Notes: generated by a model from the sequence alone, not told the origin. Numbered from the stretch's first letter, positions 14,564 through 22,596 are shown. The stretch is 32,617 bases of DNA from an uncultured Lachnospiraceae bacterium (GCA_934338765.1 CAKRHL010000005.1:1-32617), one strand, 5' to 3'. Numbers and translations: made by a program.

Positions 14564-15883
14564 ATGGAGGATATGGATTGGAAAATATCTCAGGAAATGA
14601 TGGAGTTTATAGAGCAGCATCCAAGCTGTTATCATGTAGCGGAGGGACTGGCGCAGATGCTGGAGGAGGGCGGTTTTAACCGCTTATATGAAAATGAAAG
14701 ATGGAATCTGCAGGCAGGCCGGGATTATTATGTGATGCGCAATGGGTCTTCCCTGATAGGCTTCCGGATCCCGGAGGAATCTCCGGTCAACTTTCAGATC
14801 ACGGCGAGCCACAGTGATTCGCCAAGCTTCAAGATCAAGGAGCATCCGGAGATAAAGGTGGCGGATCATTATGTTGAGCTTAACGCAGAAAAATACGGCG
14901 GCATGCTCTGCGCTCCGTGGTTTGACAGACCTCTTTCCATTGCCGGAAGGGTGATGGTACGGACGGAAAAGGGGATCGGGACGAGGCTTATCAATTTTGA
15001 ACGTGATCTGGTCATGCTTCCGAACCTGGCGATCCATATGGACCGCAGCCTGAATGATGGATATACCTATAATGCCCAGAAGGATATGATCCCGATCTGG
15101 GGAGACGAAAAGGCGGAGGGAACCTTTGCTGCTATGGTGGCAGAACAGGCCGGGGTGGAGGAAACAGATCTGCTTTCCACGGATCTTTTCCTGTACAACC
15201 GTATGCCGGGAACCGTCTGGGGAGCTCATGGAGAGTATATCTCAAGCCCTCATCTGGATGATGTACAGTGTGCCTATGCTTCGGTCAGGGCTTTGTTGGA
15301 AGGCGGTCATAATGAAAGTATCAGTGTGTGCTGTGTATTTGACAATGAGGAGGTAGGAAGCGGTACAAAGCAGGGAGCGGCTTCCGGTTTCTTGAAGGAT
15401 ACGCTGGGCCGGATCGCAGATGGCATTGGAAAGGATGCAGAGGATTTCCGTATGATGCTTTCCGAGAGTTTTATGATCTCGGCGGACAATGCCCATGCTG
15501 CTCATCCAAACCATCTGGATAAGGCGGATCCAACCAACCGTCCCTATATGAATGAGGGGGTTGTGATCAAGTATAATGCCAACCAGAGATACACCACAGA
15601 TGCGGTTTCTGCCGCTGTTTTTCAGGAAATCTGCCGGAGGGCAGATGTGCCGGTACAAAGCTATGTAAATCGTTCCGATGTGCCGGGAGGCTCTACGCTG
15701 GGCAATATTGCAAGTCATCAGGTATCCATTAATATGGTGGATATCGGTCTGGCACAGCTTGCGATGCATTCCCCGTATGAGACGGCGGGGGGTCAGGATA
15801 CATCTTATCTGCTCCGGGCGTTGCGGAAGTTTTACAGTACGAGGATCTGCCGGTGTGGAGATGAAAGCTATCGACTGCGATAG
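14564..15883 (+). CDS. M18 family aminopeptidase (aspartyl aminopeptidase-like)
   Basis: M18 enzymes are cytoplasmic dizinc aminopeptidases that prefer acidic or neutral N-terminal residues. The 439-aa protein is of normal family length and has the expected sites: ASHSDSP (His83, Asp85), HLDD (Asp232), FDNEEVGSGT (Glu262-Glu263), a downstream SADNAHAAHPNH and the C-terminal SHQVSINMVDIG. These cover the metal ligands and catalytic Glu of the family, so an active enzyme is likely. The ATG at 14564 is used; GGAGGAACAGG lies just upstream. The gene follows the DUF3795-like gene by 106 bases and may have its own promoter. Confidence 0.93.
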   Translation: MEDMDWKISQEMMEFIEQHPSCYHVAEGLAQMLEEGGFNRLYENERWNLQAGRDYYVMRNGSSLIGFRIPEESPVNFQITASHSDSPSFKIKEHPEIKVADHYVELNAEKYGGMLCAPWFDRPLSIAGRVMVRTEKGIGTRLINFERDLVMLPNLAIHMDRSLNDGYTYNAQKDMIPIWGDEKAEGTFAAMVAEQAGVEETDLLSTDLFLYNRMPGTVWGAHGEYISSPHLDDVQCAYASVRALLEGGHNESISVCCVFDNEEVGSGTKQGAASGFLKDTLGRIADGIGKDAEDFRMMLSESFMISADNAHAAHPNHLDKADPTNRPYMNEGVVIKYNANQRYTTDAVSAAVFQEICRRADVPVQSYVNRSDVPGGSTLGNIASHQVSINMVDIGLAQLAMHSPYETAGGQDTSYLLRALRKFYSTRICRCGDESYRLR

Positions 15884-15991
15884 CAGAATGTGAAGGGAAG
15901 TCTGTGCGTAAATGTGGGGAGGAAACAGATTTTCCGGGGAGAAAAATACGAAATATTCCTGTGGTTTTTATTCAGGTGAGAGGAGATGTTC

Positions 15992-17023
15992 GTGGTGAGC
16001 CACGAGAGGAACTATAATATTGAATTATTGCGGGTCATTTCCTGTATTCTGGTGGTATGTATCCATGTATCCAATGTATATAGCAGGGCTTATGGAGAAG
16101 TTTCCGCCGGGACATATTTATTTTCGCTTATTACCAACTGCTTTAGCCGTGTGGCGGTTCCGGTCTTTTTTATGATCAGTGGGTATCTTTTGCTGGAGGA
16201 AAATGTCAGTCTCCGCAAAAGTGTACACCGGGTTCTTCATACACTTCTGGTTCTGGTATTCTGGAGTGTACTGTACTATATCTGGAATATTATATTCTGG
16301 GATGACCGATATGATTTTGCCACACTTTTTGAGGATCCGGTTAAAAAGCATTTGTGGTTTTTATATGCGATCATTGGCATGTATATTGCGCTTCCGTTTT
16401 TCCAGCTTTTATTTAAGAAAATGTCACGGCGCCTGACAGAATATTTTGTGATGCTCTGGGTATTTTTCCTGACATTATATTATGTGCTGGCACTGGCGGA
16501 TATGGAGTTTACATATACGGTACCTATGGTAGGCAATTCCAGCTATCTGGGTTATTTTGTCATGGGGTATATCATACGATATTTCTCCAAAGATTATCGT
16601 CTGGGGAGTAAGGTCTGCTTTGGTATTGTATTTGTAGTCGGTCTGATCAATATCGGACTGACCTGCTGGGGAACATGGGTGTCCGGTGGTCATGAAGAAG
16701 TCTTCTTCCAGTATCGGAACCCTCTGATCGCCATATGCTCTCTGGGTGTCTTTTCCGGGATCATAGAGCATGGCAGGATACATTTTACGGAAGCACAGAA
16801 ATCGCTGATGCAGATGATCTCCAGACATTCCTTTACGATCTATCTGTCCCACATTATCTTTCTGGATATTGTGAAAGCGGAAATGGAGCCTTTGGATGTG
16901 CCGGGCTGGCTCGGAATTCCCCTTTATACTGTCGGGATTTTTCTGGTTACCTTTGCCTTTGCGGTGGCAGCAGATAATGCCTGGAAGCATTTGCGCCAGT
17001 ATCTGCCAAAAGCCATTGTGTAA
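15992..17023 (+). CDS. Acyltransferase-3 family membrane protein
   Basis: Family members move acetyl or succinyl groups onto cell-surface or exported sugars and peptidoglycan. The protein (about 343 aa) begins with RNYNIELLRVISCILVVCIHV, which matches the conserved N-terminal Arg and first-helix His of acyltransferase-3 proteins, and has about ten membrane spans. The C-terminal SGNH esterase domain of OatA-type proteins is absent. Start choice is uncertain: AGGAG at 15981-15985 directly abuts an ATG at 15986 but is well spaced from in-frame GTG codons at 15992 and 15995, so I use 15992. The AlkD-like gene follows about 40 bases later. The acceptor substrate cannot be inferred from context. 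Confidence 0.87.
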   Translation: MVSHERNYNIELLRVISCILVVCIHVSNVYSRAYGEVSAGTYLFSLITNCFSRVAVPVFFMISGYLLLEENVSLRKSVHRVLHTLLVLVFWSVLYYIWNIIFWDDRYDFATLFEDPVKKHLWFLYAIIGMYIALPFFQLLFKKMSRRLTEYFVMLWVFFLTLYYVLALADMEFTYTVPMVGNSSYLGYFVMGYIIRYFSKDYRLGSKVCFGIVFVVGLINIGLTCWGTWVSGGHEEVFFQYRNPLIAICSLGVFSGIIEHGRIHFTEAQKSLMQMISRHSFTIYLSHIIFLDIVKAEMEPLDVPGWLGIPLYTVGIFLVTFAFAVAADNAWKHLRQYLPKAIV

Positions 17024-17065
17024 AGTATGGGAATATTTGCGGAGTGGATATTTAGGAGAAGACAT

Positions 17066-17740
17066 ATGACTTCATTACAGAAGCGTTTATTTGATTTACA
17101 GGATACAAAATACCGGGATTTTCACAGTAAGCTCATCCCGAATATCGATAAGGAATGTGTCATTGGAATACGGACGCCTGTGCTGCGCCGGTTTGCGAAG
17201 GAGTTTGGGAAAACACCGGAGATGGAAGAATTTCTGAGGGAGCTGCCTCACTGTTATTACGAAGAAAATAATCTTCATATGATGCTGCTCGCGTCTCTTA
17301 AGGATTTCGGACAATGTCTGGAGCAGATCGAAAGATTTCTGCCGTATATTGATAACTGGGCAACCTGTGACCTGCCTCTTCCGCAATGCTTCGCAAAGCA
17401 TAAGGAGGAGTTACCGGAGCATATCCGGAGCTGGATCGCTTCCGGGGAGACTTATACGATCCGTTACGGGATGGGCGTTCTCATGAGACTCTATCTGGAC
17501 GGGGATTTCCGGCCGGAATATCTTGAATGGGTGACAGGAGTAAGCTCTGAGGAATATTATGTCAATATGATGACCGCCTGGTATCTGGCGACAGCCCTTG
17601 TAAAGCAGTGGGATACAGTGATCCCATATCTGGAGAAGCGCAGATTGTCACCATGGGTACACCGCAAAACTATTCAGAAGGCGGTGGAAAGTTACCGGAT
17701 CACACCGGAGCAGAAAGTGTATCTGAAAGGGCTGAGATAA
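17066..17740 (+). CDS. AlkD-like DNA alkylation repair protein (HEAT-repeat glycosylase family)
   Basis: AlkD-family proteins are HEAT-like helical glycosylases that excise positively charged alkylated bases without base flipping. This 225-aa protein is all-helical in character. It contains DNWATCD, where Trp98 and Asp102 have the W-x3-D spacing of the AlkD active site, and a later Trp172 in TAWYLA that could be the second aromatic residue. Family length is about 220-240 aa. The ATG at 17066 has AGGAG upstream at good spacing; an in-frame ATG at 17027 has none. It ends 30 bases from the end of the convergent K+ channel gene. Catalytic competence is probable but untested, because some relatives lack activity. 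Confidence 0.85.
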   Translation: MTSLQKRLFDLQDTKYRDFHSKLIPNIDKECVIGIRTPVLRRFAKEFGKTPEMEEFLRELPHCYYEENNLHMMLLASLKDFGQCLEQIERFLPYIDNWATCDLPLPQCFAKHKEELPEHIRSWIASGETYTIRYGMGVLMRLYLDGDFRPEYLEWVTGVSSEEYYVNMMTAWYLATALVKQWDTVIPYLEKRRLSPWVHRKTIQKAVESYRITPEQKVYLKGLR

Positions 17741-17770
17741 CAGACAACGTTGATCTTTATCGACGAAAAT

Positions 17771-18712
17771 CTACGTCTCTTCTGCGCTTCTGATCACGAT
17801 AATATCATTGAGCTTCAGAACCGTATCCTTCTGGGGAAGGATGGACAGGTCGTCTCGCAGGATCAGGTAGATCGTTGCCTGATCGTCATCTTCAATCTCT
17901 TCGATGGTCTTTCCGGCATATTGCTTATCTACAAATATTTCTGCAATTTCTTTAATATCCGCATTTCGAAAATTGGACAGAGTGCTTTTCCTTTGATACT
18001 GCTCCACGAAACCGGCGCTGATGATACCGGTGGGGATCGCAACAGCACCCACGCCCAGATAGGCGATCACGATCGCCATGATCCTGCCAAGGGGTGTGAT
18101 GGGGTAAATATCACCGTATCCTACGGTAAGAAGAGTGGACATGCTCCACCAGAGACCGCTGAAAGCATTTTGGAAAACATCCGGCTGGGCATTGTGCTCC
18201 ACGCTGTACATACAAAGACTGCTGGCAAGCATCAGAACCAGTACAATAAAAAGAGAGGAAATGATCTGGTTCTTTTTTTCGTAGAGAACCGTAGTGATCA
18301 CATTAAAGGAATCGTATTTCGCATTGAGGCGGAACAAATGAAAGATCCGTGCCACACGGAGCATACGAAAGATTACAAAGCCCGACAGAAAGGATGCCGG
18401 TACAATGGTCAGTAAGTCGATAATGCCGTCAAAGGAGATCAGAAAACGAAGCCTTGCACGGCAGAGGGGCATTTCCGGATAGAGATAACCGGCGGTCCAG
18501 ATGCGGAAGATATATTCCACGCAGAAGATGGAGATGGTGATGACCTCGACCACACGGAACCATATAGACAGAAATGCCAGCTCTTGAAAGGTTTCCATGA
18601 AGGTGACAACGATATTGGCAAAAATCGTCAGGGTGATAAATATATCGAAAAACCGGCTGATATGATTGCTCCTGTCACCAATCTGAATAATATTAAATAA
18701 TTTCTCTTTCAT
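17771..18712 (-). CDS. Voltage-gated-type potassium channel with C-terminal TrkA-C-like domain
   Basis: The 313-aa protein has a Kv-like membrane region of about six spans. An S4-like segment contains spaced arginines (FRMLRVARIFHLFRL). The pore helix is WWSMSTLL, followed by the K+ selectivity filter TVGYGD (about residues 196-201). The inner helix is followed by a cytoplasmic region that looks like a TrkA-C/RCK_C ligand-binding domain (KTIEEIEDDDQATIYLILRDD and LNDIIVIRS). The channel probably conducts K+ and may be gated by voltage or a bound ligand. AAGGAG lies 9 bases before the ATG. It is the third gene of a minus-strand run behind the symporter and carbonic anhydrase, 64 bases after the latter. 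Confidence 0.92.
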   Translation of the reverse strand: MKEKLFNIIQIGDRSNHISRFFDIFITLTIFANIVVTFMETFQELAFLSIWFRVVEVITISIFCVEYIFRIWTAGYLYPEMPLCRARLRFLISFDGIIDLLTIVPASFLSGFVIFRMLRVARIFHLFRLNAKYDSFNVITTVLYEKKNQIISSLFIVLVLMLASSLCMYSVEHNAQPDVFQNAFSGLWWSMSTLLTVGYGDIYPITPLGRIMAIVIAYLGVGAVAIPTGIISAGFVEQYQRKSTLSNFRNADIKEIAEIFVDKQYAGKTIEEIEDDDQATIYLILRDDLSILPQKDTVLKLNDIIVIRSAEET

Positions 18713-18776
18713 AAGAGGTTACTCCTTCCATAAAACGCTTGACAGCAAGGGCGGCGATATGATAAGGAATCTGTTA

Positions 18777-19349
18777 TTACAATAACCGCACTTCGCCGGA
18801 TTCAATATCATAGATGGCACCTATGACGCGGAGTCCGGTATCCTCCTCCATATGATGGATCTCCAGACTGTCCTCAATGATCCGGATGCTGTGGGCAACA
18901 TTTCGCTCACAGGCCTTTGCGGCGTCCGTCTCATCTCCGATGGCAAGACGGATCTCATCGGTGATAAATTTGATGTAATTTTCCGGATTGCCATTCATCG
19001 CTGCATCCACGGCACCGCAATGGGTATGCCCCATCACAAGGATCAGACGGCAGCCCAGATGACCGGCGGCATATTCGATGCTTCCAAGCTGGTGGTCATC
19101 AATCACATTACCTGCCAGACGGATCACAAAAAGCTCCCCGATCCCGGCAGAAAATATATGTTCCGGAATGACCCTGGAATCCGAACAGGTAACAATGATC
19201 GCATAAGGGGACTGACCATGCAGAGAGGTAAGTCTTCTTTTTTCTTTGGAAATATCTCCCACTCCGCATTTGGAGTCAATATATTGTTTATTGCCGGAAA
19301 GCAGCTTTTCTACGGCTTCTTTCGCAGTTATCTGTAATGTTGTATTCAT
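18777..19349 (-). CDS. Beta-class carbonic anhydrase
   Basis: Carbonic anhydrase interconverts CO2 and bicarbonate. The 190-aa protein has the beta-class motifs CSDSR (Cys55, Asp57, Arg59) and GHTHCGAVDA (His108, Cys111). Cys55, His108 and Cys111 are the zinc ligands, and the Asp57-Arg59 dyad is intact, so activity is expected. Length is normal for the short bacterial beta type. GGAGG lies 9 bases before the ATG. The gene sits 28 bases after the symporter gene and 64 before the K+ channel, so the three are probably one transcript. Confidence 0.95.
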   Translation of the reverse strand: MNTTLQITAKEAVEKLLSGNKQYIDSKCGVGDISKEKRRLTSLHGQSPYAIIVTCSDSRVIPEHIFSAGIGELFVIRLAGNVIDDHQLGSIEYAAGHLGCRLILVMGHTHCGAVDAAMNGNPENYIKFITDEIRLAIGDETDAAKACERNVAHSIRIIEDSLEIHHMEEDTGLRVIGAIYDIESGEVRLL

Positions 19350-19377
19350 TTTATATTACCTCCTCAAACTTTTCTCG

Positions 19378-20751
19378 CTAAATCGAGATCCATCCAAGAG
19401 CATTGGCTACGGAGCTGATCAAAATGATCGCAGCAAAGATCGGACAGAGATATTTGATCATAAAGACAAAGACCTTTTTGCGTCGGAACGGCATACCGTC
19501 CTGTGTTACTTCTTCCTCGATCTTGTCCACGCCGATGACTCTGGATACAAGCAGGCAGGTGGCAAATGCAGCAATCGGCATCATGACAGAGTTGGTCAGG
19601 AAATCAAAGAAATCCAGAAACTGCATGCCAATGATCTTGATGCCGGCAAGTGGACCGTATCCCAGAGAAGAAAGGCTTCCAAGGATCAGGATAATGACAC
19701 CGGCGAGGATAGTGGATTTCTGGCGGTTCCAGCCAAGCTCATCCTCAAAGGTGGAAACACAGCTCTCGGTCAGAGCAATGGAGCTTGTGAGAGCGGCAAA
19801 TAATACAAGGGTGAAAAATAAAATACCCACAGCCGTCCCAAAGCCCATGCTGTTAAACATTTTTGGAATCGTGATAAACATCAGTGCCGGACCGGACTGC
19901 AGTGTGGCAGAGTCACCGCCGGAAAAAGCAAAGACAGCAGGGATGATCATAAGACCTGCCATGATCGCGATAGCGGTATCAAATACCTCAACATTCTGTG
20001 TGGAGTCCTCAATGGAAACGTCTTTCTTCATATAAGAACCAAAGGTGACCAGAATACCCATGGCAATGGAGAGAGAGTAAAACATCTGTCCCATGGCAGC
20101 CACGACGGTCATCCAGGAAAAGTCCTTCAGATTTGGAACAATAAAATATCTGACACCCTTTAATGCGCCCGGTCTGGTAACGGAGTAGATCGTAATGATC
20201 ACAGAAAGAACCACAAGGATCGGCATCATAAACTTGGAGACACGCTCAATACCGTTTCTCACACCGGCATAAATAATGGCAACGGTGATCAGGGCAAATA
20301 CAACGAAGCAGAGCTCTGTGGATGTACCGTTGGAAATAAATCCGGAGAAGTAGCTGTCTGTGGCCAGCTTTCCGCTGTTTCCTTTGATGTATTCCAACAG
20401 ATATTTGATGACCCAGCCTCCGATCACAGAATAATATGGGACGATCAGAAGAGGGATGACAGCGTTGATCCAGCCACCGGCAGAAAGCCAGCTGGAACGG
20501 CCAAAGCTGTGGAATGCACCTACAGGACTTTTATGTGTCATACGGCCCAGAGAAGTCTCCGCCATGATCATGGAATAACCAAAGGTCAGTGCCAGAATAA
20601 TATAGATCAACAGGAAAATTCCGCCGCCGTATTTGGCAGCGAGATATGGAAATCTCCAGATATTTCCGAGACCAACGGATGCTCCGGCGGCTGACAGGAC
20701 AAAACCGATCTTGCCGGAAAAAGAACTTCGTTTTTTATTATGTGTTTTCAT
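19378..20751 (-). CDS. Neurotransmitter:sodium symporter (NSS/LeuT-fold) family transporter
   Basis: NSS proteins take up amino acids or related amines with Na+. The 457-aa protein has the LeuT-type first helix GASVGLGNIWRFPYLA with its unwound Na+ and substrate site, then GGGIFLLIYI and MAETSLGR, and about 11-12 membrane spans. It matches bacterial SNF transporters such as tryptophan or alanine symporters, but the substrate cannot be deduced. AAGGAGGA lies 9 bases before the ATG. It is the first gene of the minus-strand operon, and the leader contains a promoter and a second Shine-Dalgarno-like repeat in a hairpin. Confidence 0.94.
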   Translation of the reverse strand: MKTHNKKRSSFSGKIGFVLSAAGASVGLGNIWRFPYLAAKYGGGIFLLIYIILALTFGYSMIMAETSLGRMTHKSPVGAFHSFGRSSWLSAGGWINAVIPLLIVPYYSVIGGWVIKYLLEYIKGNSGKLATDSYFSGFISNGTSTELCFVVFALITVAIIYAGVRNGIERVSKFMMPILVVLSVIITIYSVTRPGALKGVRYFIVPNLKDFSWMTVVAAMGQMFYSLSIAMGILVTFGSYMKKDVSIEDSTQNVEVFDTAIAIMAGLMIIPAVFAFSGGDSATLQSGPALMFITIPKMFNSMGFGTAVGILFFTLVLFAALTSSIALTESCVSTFEDELGWNRQKSTILAGVIILILGSLSSLGYGPLAGIKIIGMQFLDFFDFLTNSVMMPIAAFATCLLVSRVIGVDKIEEEVTQDGMPFRRKKVFVFMIKYLCPIFAAIILISSVANALGWISI

Positions 20752-20761
20752 TTTTCACAAT

Positions 20762-20793
20762 CCTCCTTGGTTTGTAGGAGGATTTTTCCTCCT
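20762..20793 (-). promoter_or_regulatory. Leader with competing Shine-Dalgarno and anti-Shine-Dalgarno segments
   Basis: Read on the minus strand, the leader holds AGGAGG (20793-20788), then CCTCCT (20781-20776), then the true ribosome site AGGAGG (20767-20762). The middle CCTCCT can pair with either copy, so pairing with the first would free the ribosome site and pairing with the second would block it. The hairpin with the first copy has a 6-base loop. Confidence 0.45.
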
Positions 20794-20820
20794 TAAATGG
20801 TATCAATACCGTGAAATATC

Positions 20821-20849
20821 AGTATAACACAGGCAGATCAAAAGGGCAA
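20821..20849 (-). promoter_or_regulatory. Sigma-A-type promoter of the symporter operon
   Basis: On the minus strand, -35 TTGCCC (20849-20844) and -10 TATACT (20826-20821) are separated by exactly 17 bases. This lies about 70 bases upstream of the symporter ATG, in a 328-base gene-free stretch (20752-21079) between divergent genes. The rest of that stretch holds the spoVT promoter region and otherwise A/T-rich sequence without evident features. Confidence 0.65.
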
Positions 20850-20999
20850 TGACAGGACTTAGGAAAAGGAATACGAGCGGGATAGGATAATATGAGTTTC
20901 AAAAAATGAAAAAATTTCAACTTTTGAAAGTGGGTGGCAATTTATGATATAGCAGACTGGCTGTTACAAGAATAAAATGACGAATGCATTCCGGTCAGT

Positions 21000-21028
21000 G
21001 TATAATTTTTCCTGTTTTTTGCATACTA
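21000..21028 (+). promoter_or_regulatory. Candidate sigma-G promoter of spoVT
   Basis: GTATA (21000-21004) fits the sigma-G -35 form GHATR. CATACTA (21022-21028), 17 bases later, fits the -10 form CATNHTA. spoVT is a sigma-G gene in Bacillus. A TATAAT at 21001-21006 with ATGACG 18 bases upstream could serve sigma-A instead, so the assignment is tentative. Confidence 0.5.
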
Positions 21029-21079
21029 TCCATATAGCACAATTATGGAAAGAATGTAAGAAGCAGGAGGAATTTATAT

Positions 21080-21625
21080 ATGAAAGCGACAGGGATTGTT
21101 CGAAGAATAGATGATCTGGGGCGTGTGGTCATACCAAAAGAGATCCGCCGGACTCTGCGGATCCGTGTGGGAGATCCACTGGAAATATATACGGATCGGG
21201 AAGGCGAAGTGATCTTAAAAAAATATTCTCTGATGGGAGATATGGGGATTTTTGCACAACAATATGCAGATTCGCTGGCACAGACCACGGGATATCAGGT
21301 GGTCGTGACGGACAGAGAGCAGGTGATCGCGGCCTCAGCGGGAGCACGCAAGGAAATGATGGACAAACCCATCAGCCGGGAAATGCAGCAGATGATCGAT
21401 GGACGGGAGATTTCTGTGGCTTCCGGAGAAAGCAGGGAATACCGAAAAATTTGTGATGAAGCGGATCCCTTTGCATGGGAAGTGATCTGTCCCATTATTT
21501 CCGAGGGAGATGCGGTTGGTGCAGTGGTGATATTTACCCGGAGCCGGAAGGAAAGCCTTGGCGAAGCCGAACGAAAGCTGGCTCACGTGGCAGCAGGATT
21601 TCTGGGAAGACAATTGGAGCAGTAG
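21080..21625 (+). CDS. spoVT: Stage V sporulation protein T, AbrB-type regulator
   Basis: SpoVT is a forespore transcription factor that tunes late sigma-G genes. The 181-aa protein has an N-terminal SpoVT/AbrB swapped-hairpin DNA-binding domain (MKATGIVRRIDDLGRVVIPKE, residues ~1-50) and a C-terminal GAF-like domain (~55-178). This is the normal length and architecture of SpoVT, not the ~90-aa AbrB. AGGAGG lies upstream of the ATG. It heads the block rqcP-yabP-yabQ-divIC-spoIIE-tilS-hpt-ftsH, as in Bacillus, but with hup following it. Expression late in the forespore is suggested by the predicted sigma-G promoter. Confidence 0.95.
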   Translation: MKATGIVRRIDDLGRVVIPKEIRRTLRIRVGDPLEIYTDREGEVILKKYSLMGDMGIFAQQYADSLAQTTGYQVVVTDREQVIAASAGARKEMMDKPISREMQQMIDGREISVASGESREYRKICDEADPFAWEVICPIISEGDAVGAVVIFTRSRKESLGEAERKLAHVAAGFLGRQLEQ

Positions 21626-21629
21626 AGAC

Positions 21630-21657
21630 AAGCTCATTGCCGGAAGGTGATGGGCTT
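21630..21657 (+). terminator. Weak hairpin after spoVT
   Basis: AAGCTCAT pairs with ATGGGCTT (one G-U pair) 5 bases after the spoVT stop. It has a 12-base loop and no proper T-tract, so terminator function is doubtful. Confidence 0.3.
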
Positions 21658-21772
21658 TACTTGTAAGATGCAGAAAATATCTGTGTGAACGTAACTGTTT
21701 CACAAAAAACAGACCCTGCGATCGCAGAATGTCTAAAAGTGCGGATAAAATCGAAAGAATTGCTGAAAATCC

Positions 21773-21801
21773 TTGACAAATGGGGGTAATAAGGGTATAA
21801 A
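21773..21801 (+). promoter_or_regulatory. Strong sigma-A promoter of hup
   Basis: Consensus -35 TTGACA (21773-21778), 17-base spacer, -10 TATAAA (21796-21801). Predicted start is near 21808, about 40 bases before the HU start codon. Confidence 0.85.
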
Positions 21802-21849
21802 TAGACTTGTAAGTTTTTACGGAAATTTTTTATTAGGAGGAGTTTATCC

Positions 21850-22125
21850 ATGAACAAGACAGAATTGGTTGCAGCTATTGCAGAGAAGTCTGAGCTTTCC
21901 AAAAAGGATTCTGAGAAGGCATTAAAGGCATTTATCGACACTGTTACAGACGAGTTAAAGAAGGGCGAGAAGATTCAGTTAGTTGGCTTTGGTACATTCG
22001 AAGTACAGCACAGAGCAGCTAGAGAGGGAAGAAACCCACTCACAAAAGAGACGATCAAGATCGCAGCTTCAAACGCTCCTAAGTTTAAGGCTGGTAAGGC
22101 TTTAAAGGATGCTGTAAACGAGTAA
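21850..22125 (+). CDS. hup: HU-family DNA-binding protein
   Basis: HU is the small nucleoid protein that bends DNA. The 91-aa protein is full length, with the N-terminal [13 protein letters not shown], the GFGTFEV turn and the DNA-binding arm ending in [15 protein letters not shown], then [11 protein letters not shown]. Codons are those of a highly expressed gene (many AAG, GAG, GCA). It has AGGAGGAG upstream, its own consensus promoter, and a strong terminator 25 bases after the stop, so it is an abundant single-gene transcript placed between spoVT and rqcP. Confidence 0.97.
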   Translation: MNKTELVAAIAEKSELSKKDSEKALKAFIDTVTDELKKGEKIQLVGFGTFEVQHRAAREGRNPLTKETIKIAASNAPKFKAGKALKDAVNE

Positions 22126-22149
22126 TTTTTGTGAAACAGGATATGCTTT

Positions 22150-22177
22150 GGGTTGCCGTTCAGGCAGCCCTTTTTTA
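22150..22177 (+). terminator. Rho-independent terminator of hup
   Basis: GGGTTGCC and GGCAGCCC form an 8-bp stem (one G-U) with a 5-base loop, followed by six T. A repeated element starts directly at the T-tract. Confidence 0.9.
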
Positions 22178-22234
22178 GGTATAGGAAAATGCTCGTAACG
22201 CAGAGCGGGCAAAAAACGAAACAAGAAAGACTTC
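22171..22234 (+). repeat. Intergenic repeated element, copy 1 (upstream of rqcP)
   Basis: Starts at the hup terminator T-tract (TTTTTTAGG). It contains ATAGGAAAATGCTCGTAAC (22181-22199), GCAGAGC (22200-22206), AACGA (22215-22219) and GACTTC (22229-22234), all in the same order as copy 2. GCTC can pair with GAGC around an 8-base loop. It lies in the leader of rqcP. I cannot name a family for it. Confidence 0.7.
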
Positions 22235-22264
22235 TTAATTAATAGAAGCTACAGGGGGATTATT

Positions 22265-22504
22265 ATGAGATTAGATAAATATTTAAAGGTATCCAGACTG
22301 ATCAAGAGAAGGCCGGTTGCCAATGAGGCATGTGATGCCGGCAGGATTCAGGTTAATGGCAAGGTAGCAAAAGCCTCTCTTAATATAAAGGTGGGAGACA
22401 TCATTGAGATCACCTTTGGGGATAAGGTGGTAAAGGTTGAGGTTCTCAGTATTGAGGAAACTTACAAAAAGGATGAAGCAAAGGAACTGTACCGTGTTCT
22501 TTAA
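22265..22504 (+). CDS. rqcP: S4-domain RNA-binding protein RqcP (YabO/Hsp15-like)
   Basis: RqcP binds stalled 50S subunits with RqcH and supports alanine tailing in ribosome-associated quality control. This 79-aa protein is almost entirely an S4 domain: MRLDKYLKVSRLIKRR, then GRIQVNGKVAKASLNIKVGD and a C-terminal basic-acidic tail. Size and position directly ahead of yabP-yabQ-divIC are the same as yabO in Bacillus. GGGGG lies a few bases ahead of the ATG. A strong terminator follows, so it appears to be a separate transcript from yabP. Confidence 0.93.
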   Translation: MRLDKYLKVSRLIKRRPVANEACDAGRIQVNGKVAKASLNIKVGDIIEITFGDKVVKVEVLSIEETYKKDEAKELYRVL

Positions 22505-22559
22505 GACTTCAGAGGGAACAGATTCTTAATAATTTAGGGACAGGAACATAATCACAGGG

Positions 22560-22596
22560 CCGTCTGCATATATATTTGTTATGCAGGCGGTTTTTT
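22560..22596 (+). terminator. Rho-independent terminator of rqcP
   Basis: CCGTCTGCAT and ATGCAGGCGG form a 10-bp stem with one G-U pair, followed by six T. The second copy of the repeated element begins at this T-tract. Confidence 0.9.

Noticed and set aside
17750..18415. Plus-strand ORF of 221 codons over the K+ channel gene
   Set aside because: The minus-strand frame has a channel pore filter TVGYGD and membrane spans. The plus frame is a shadow without domains.
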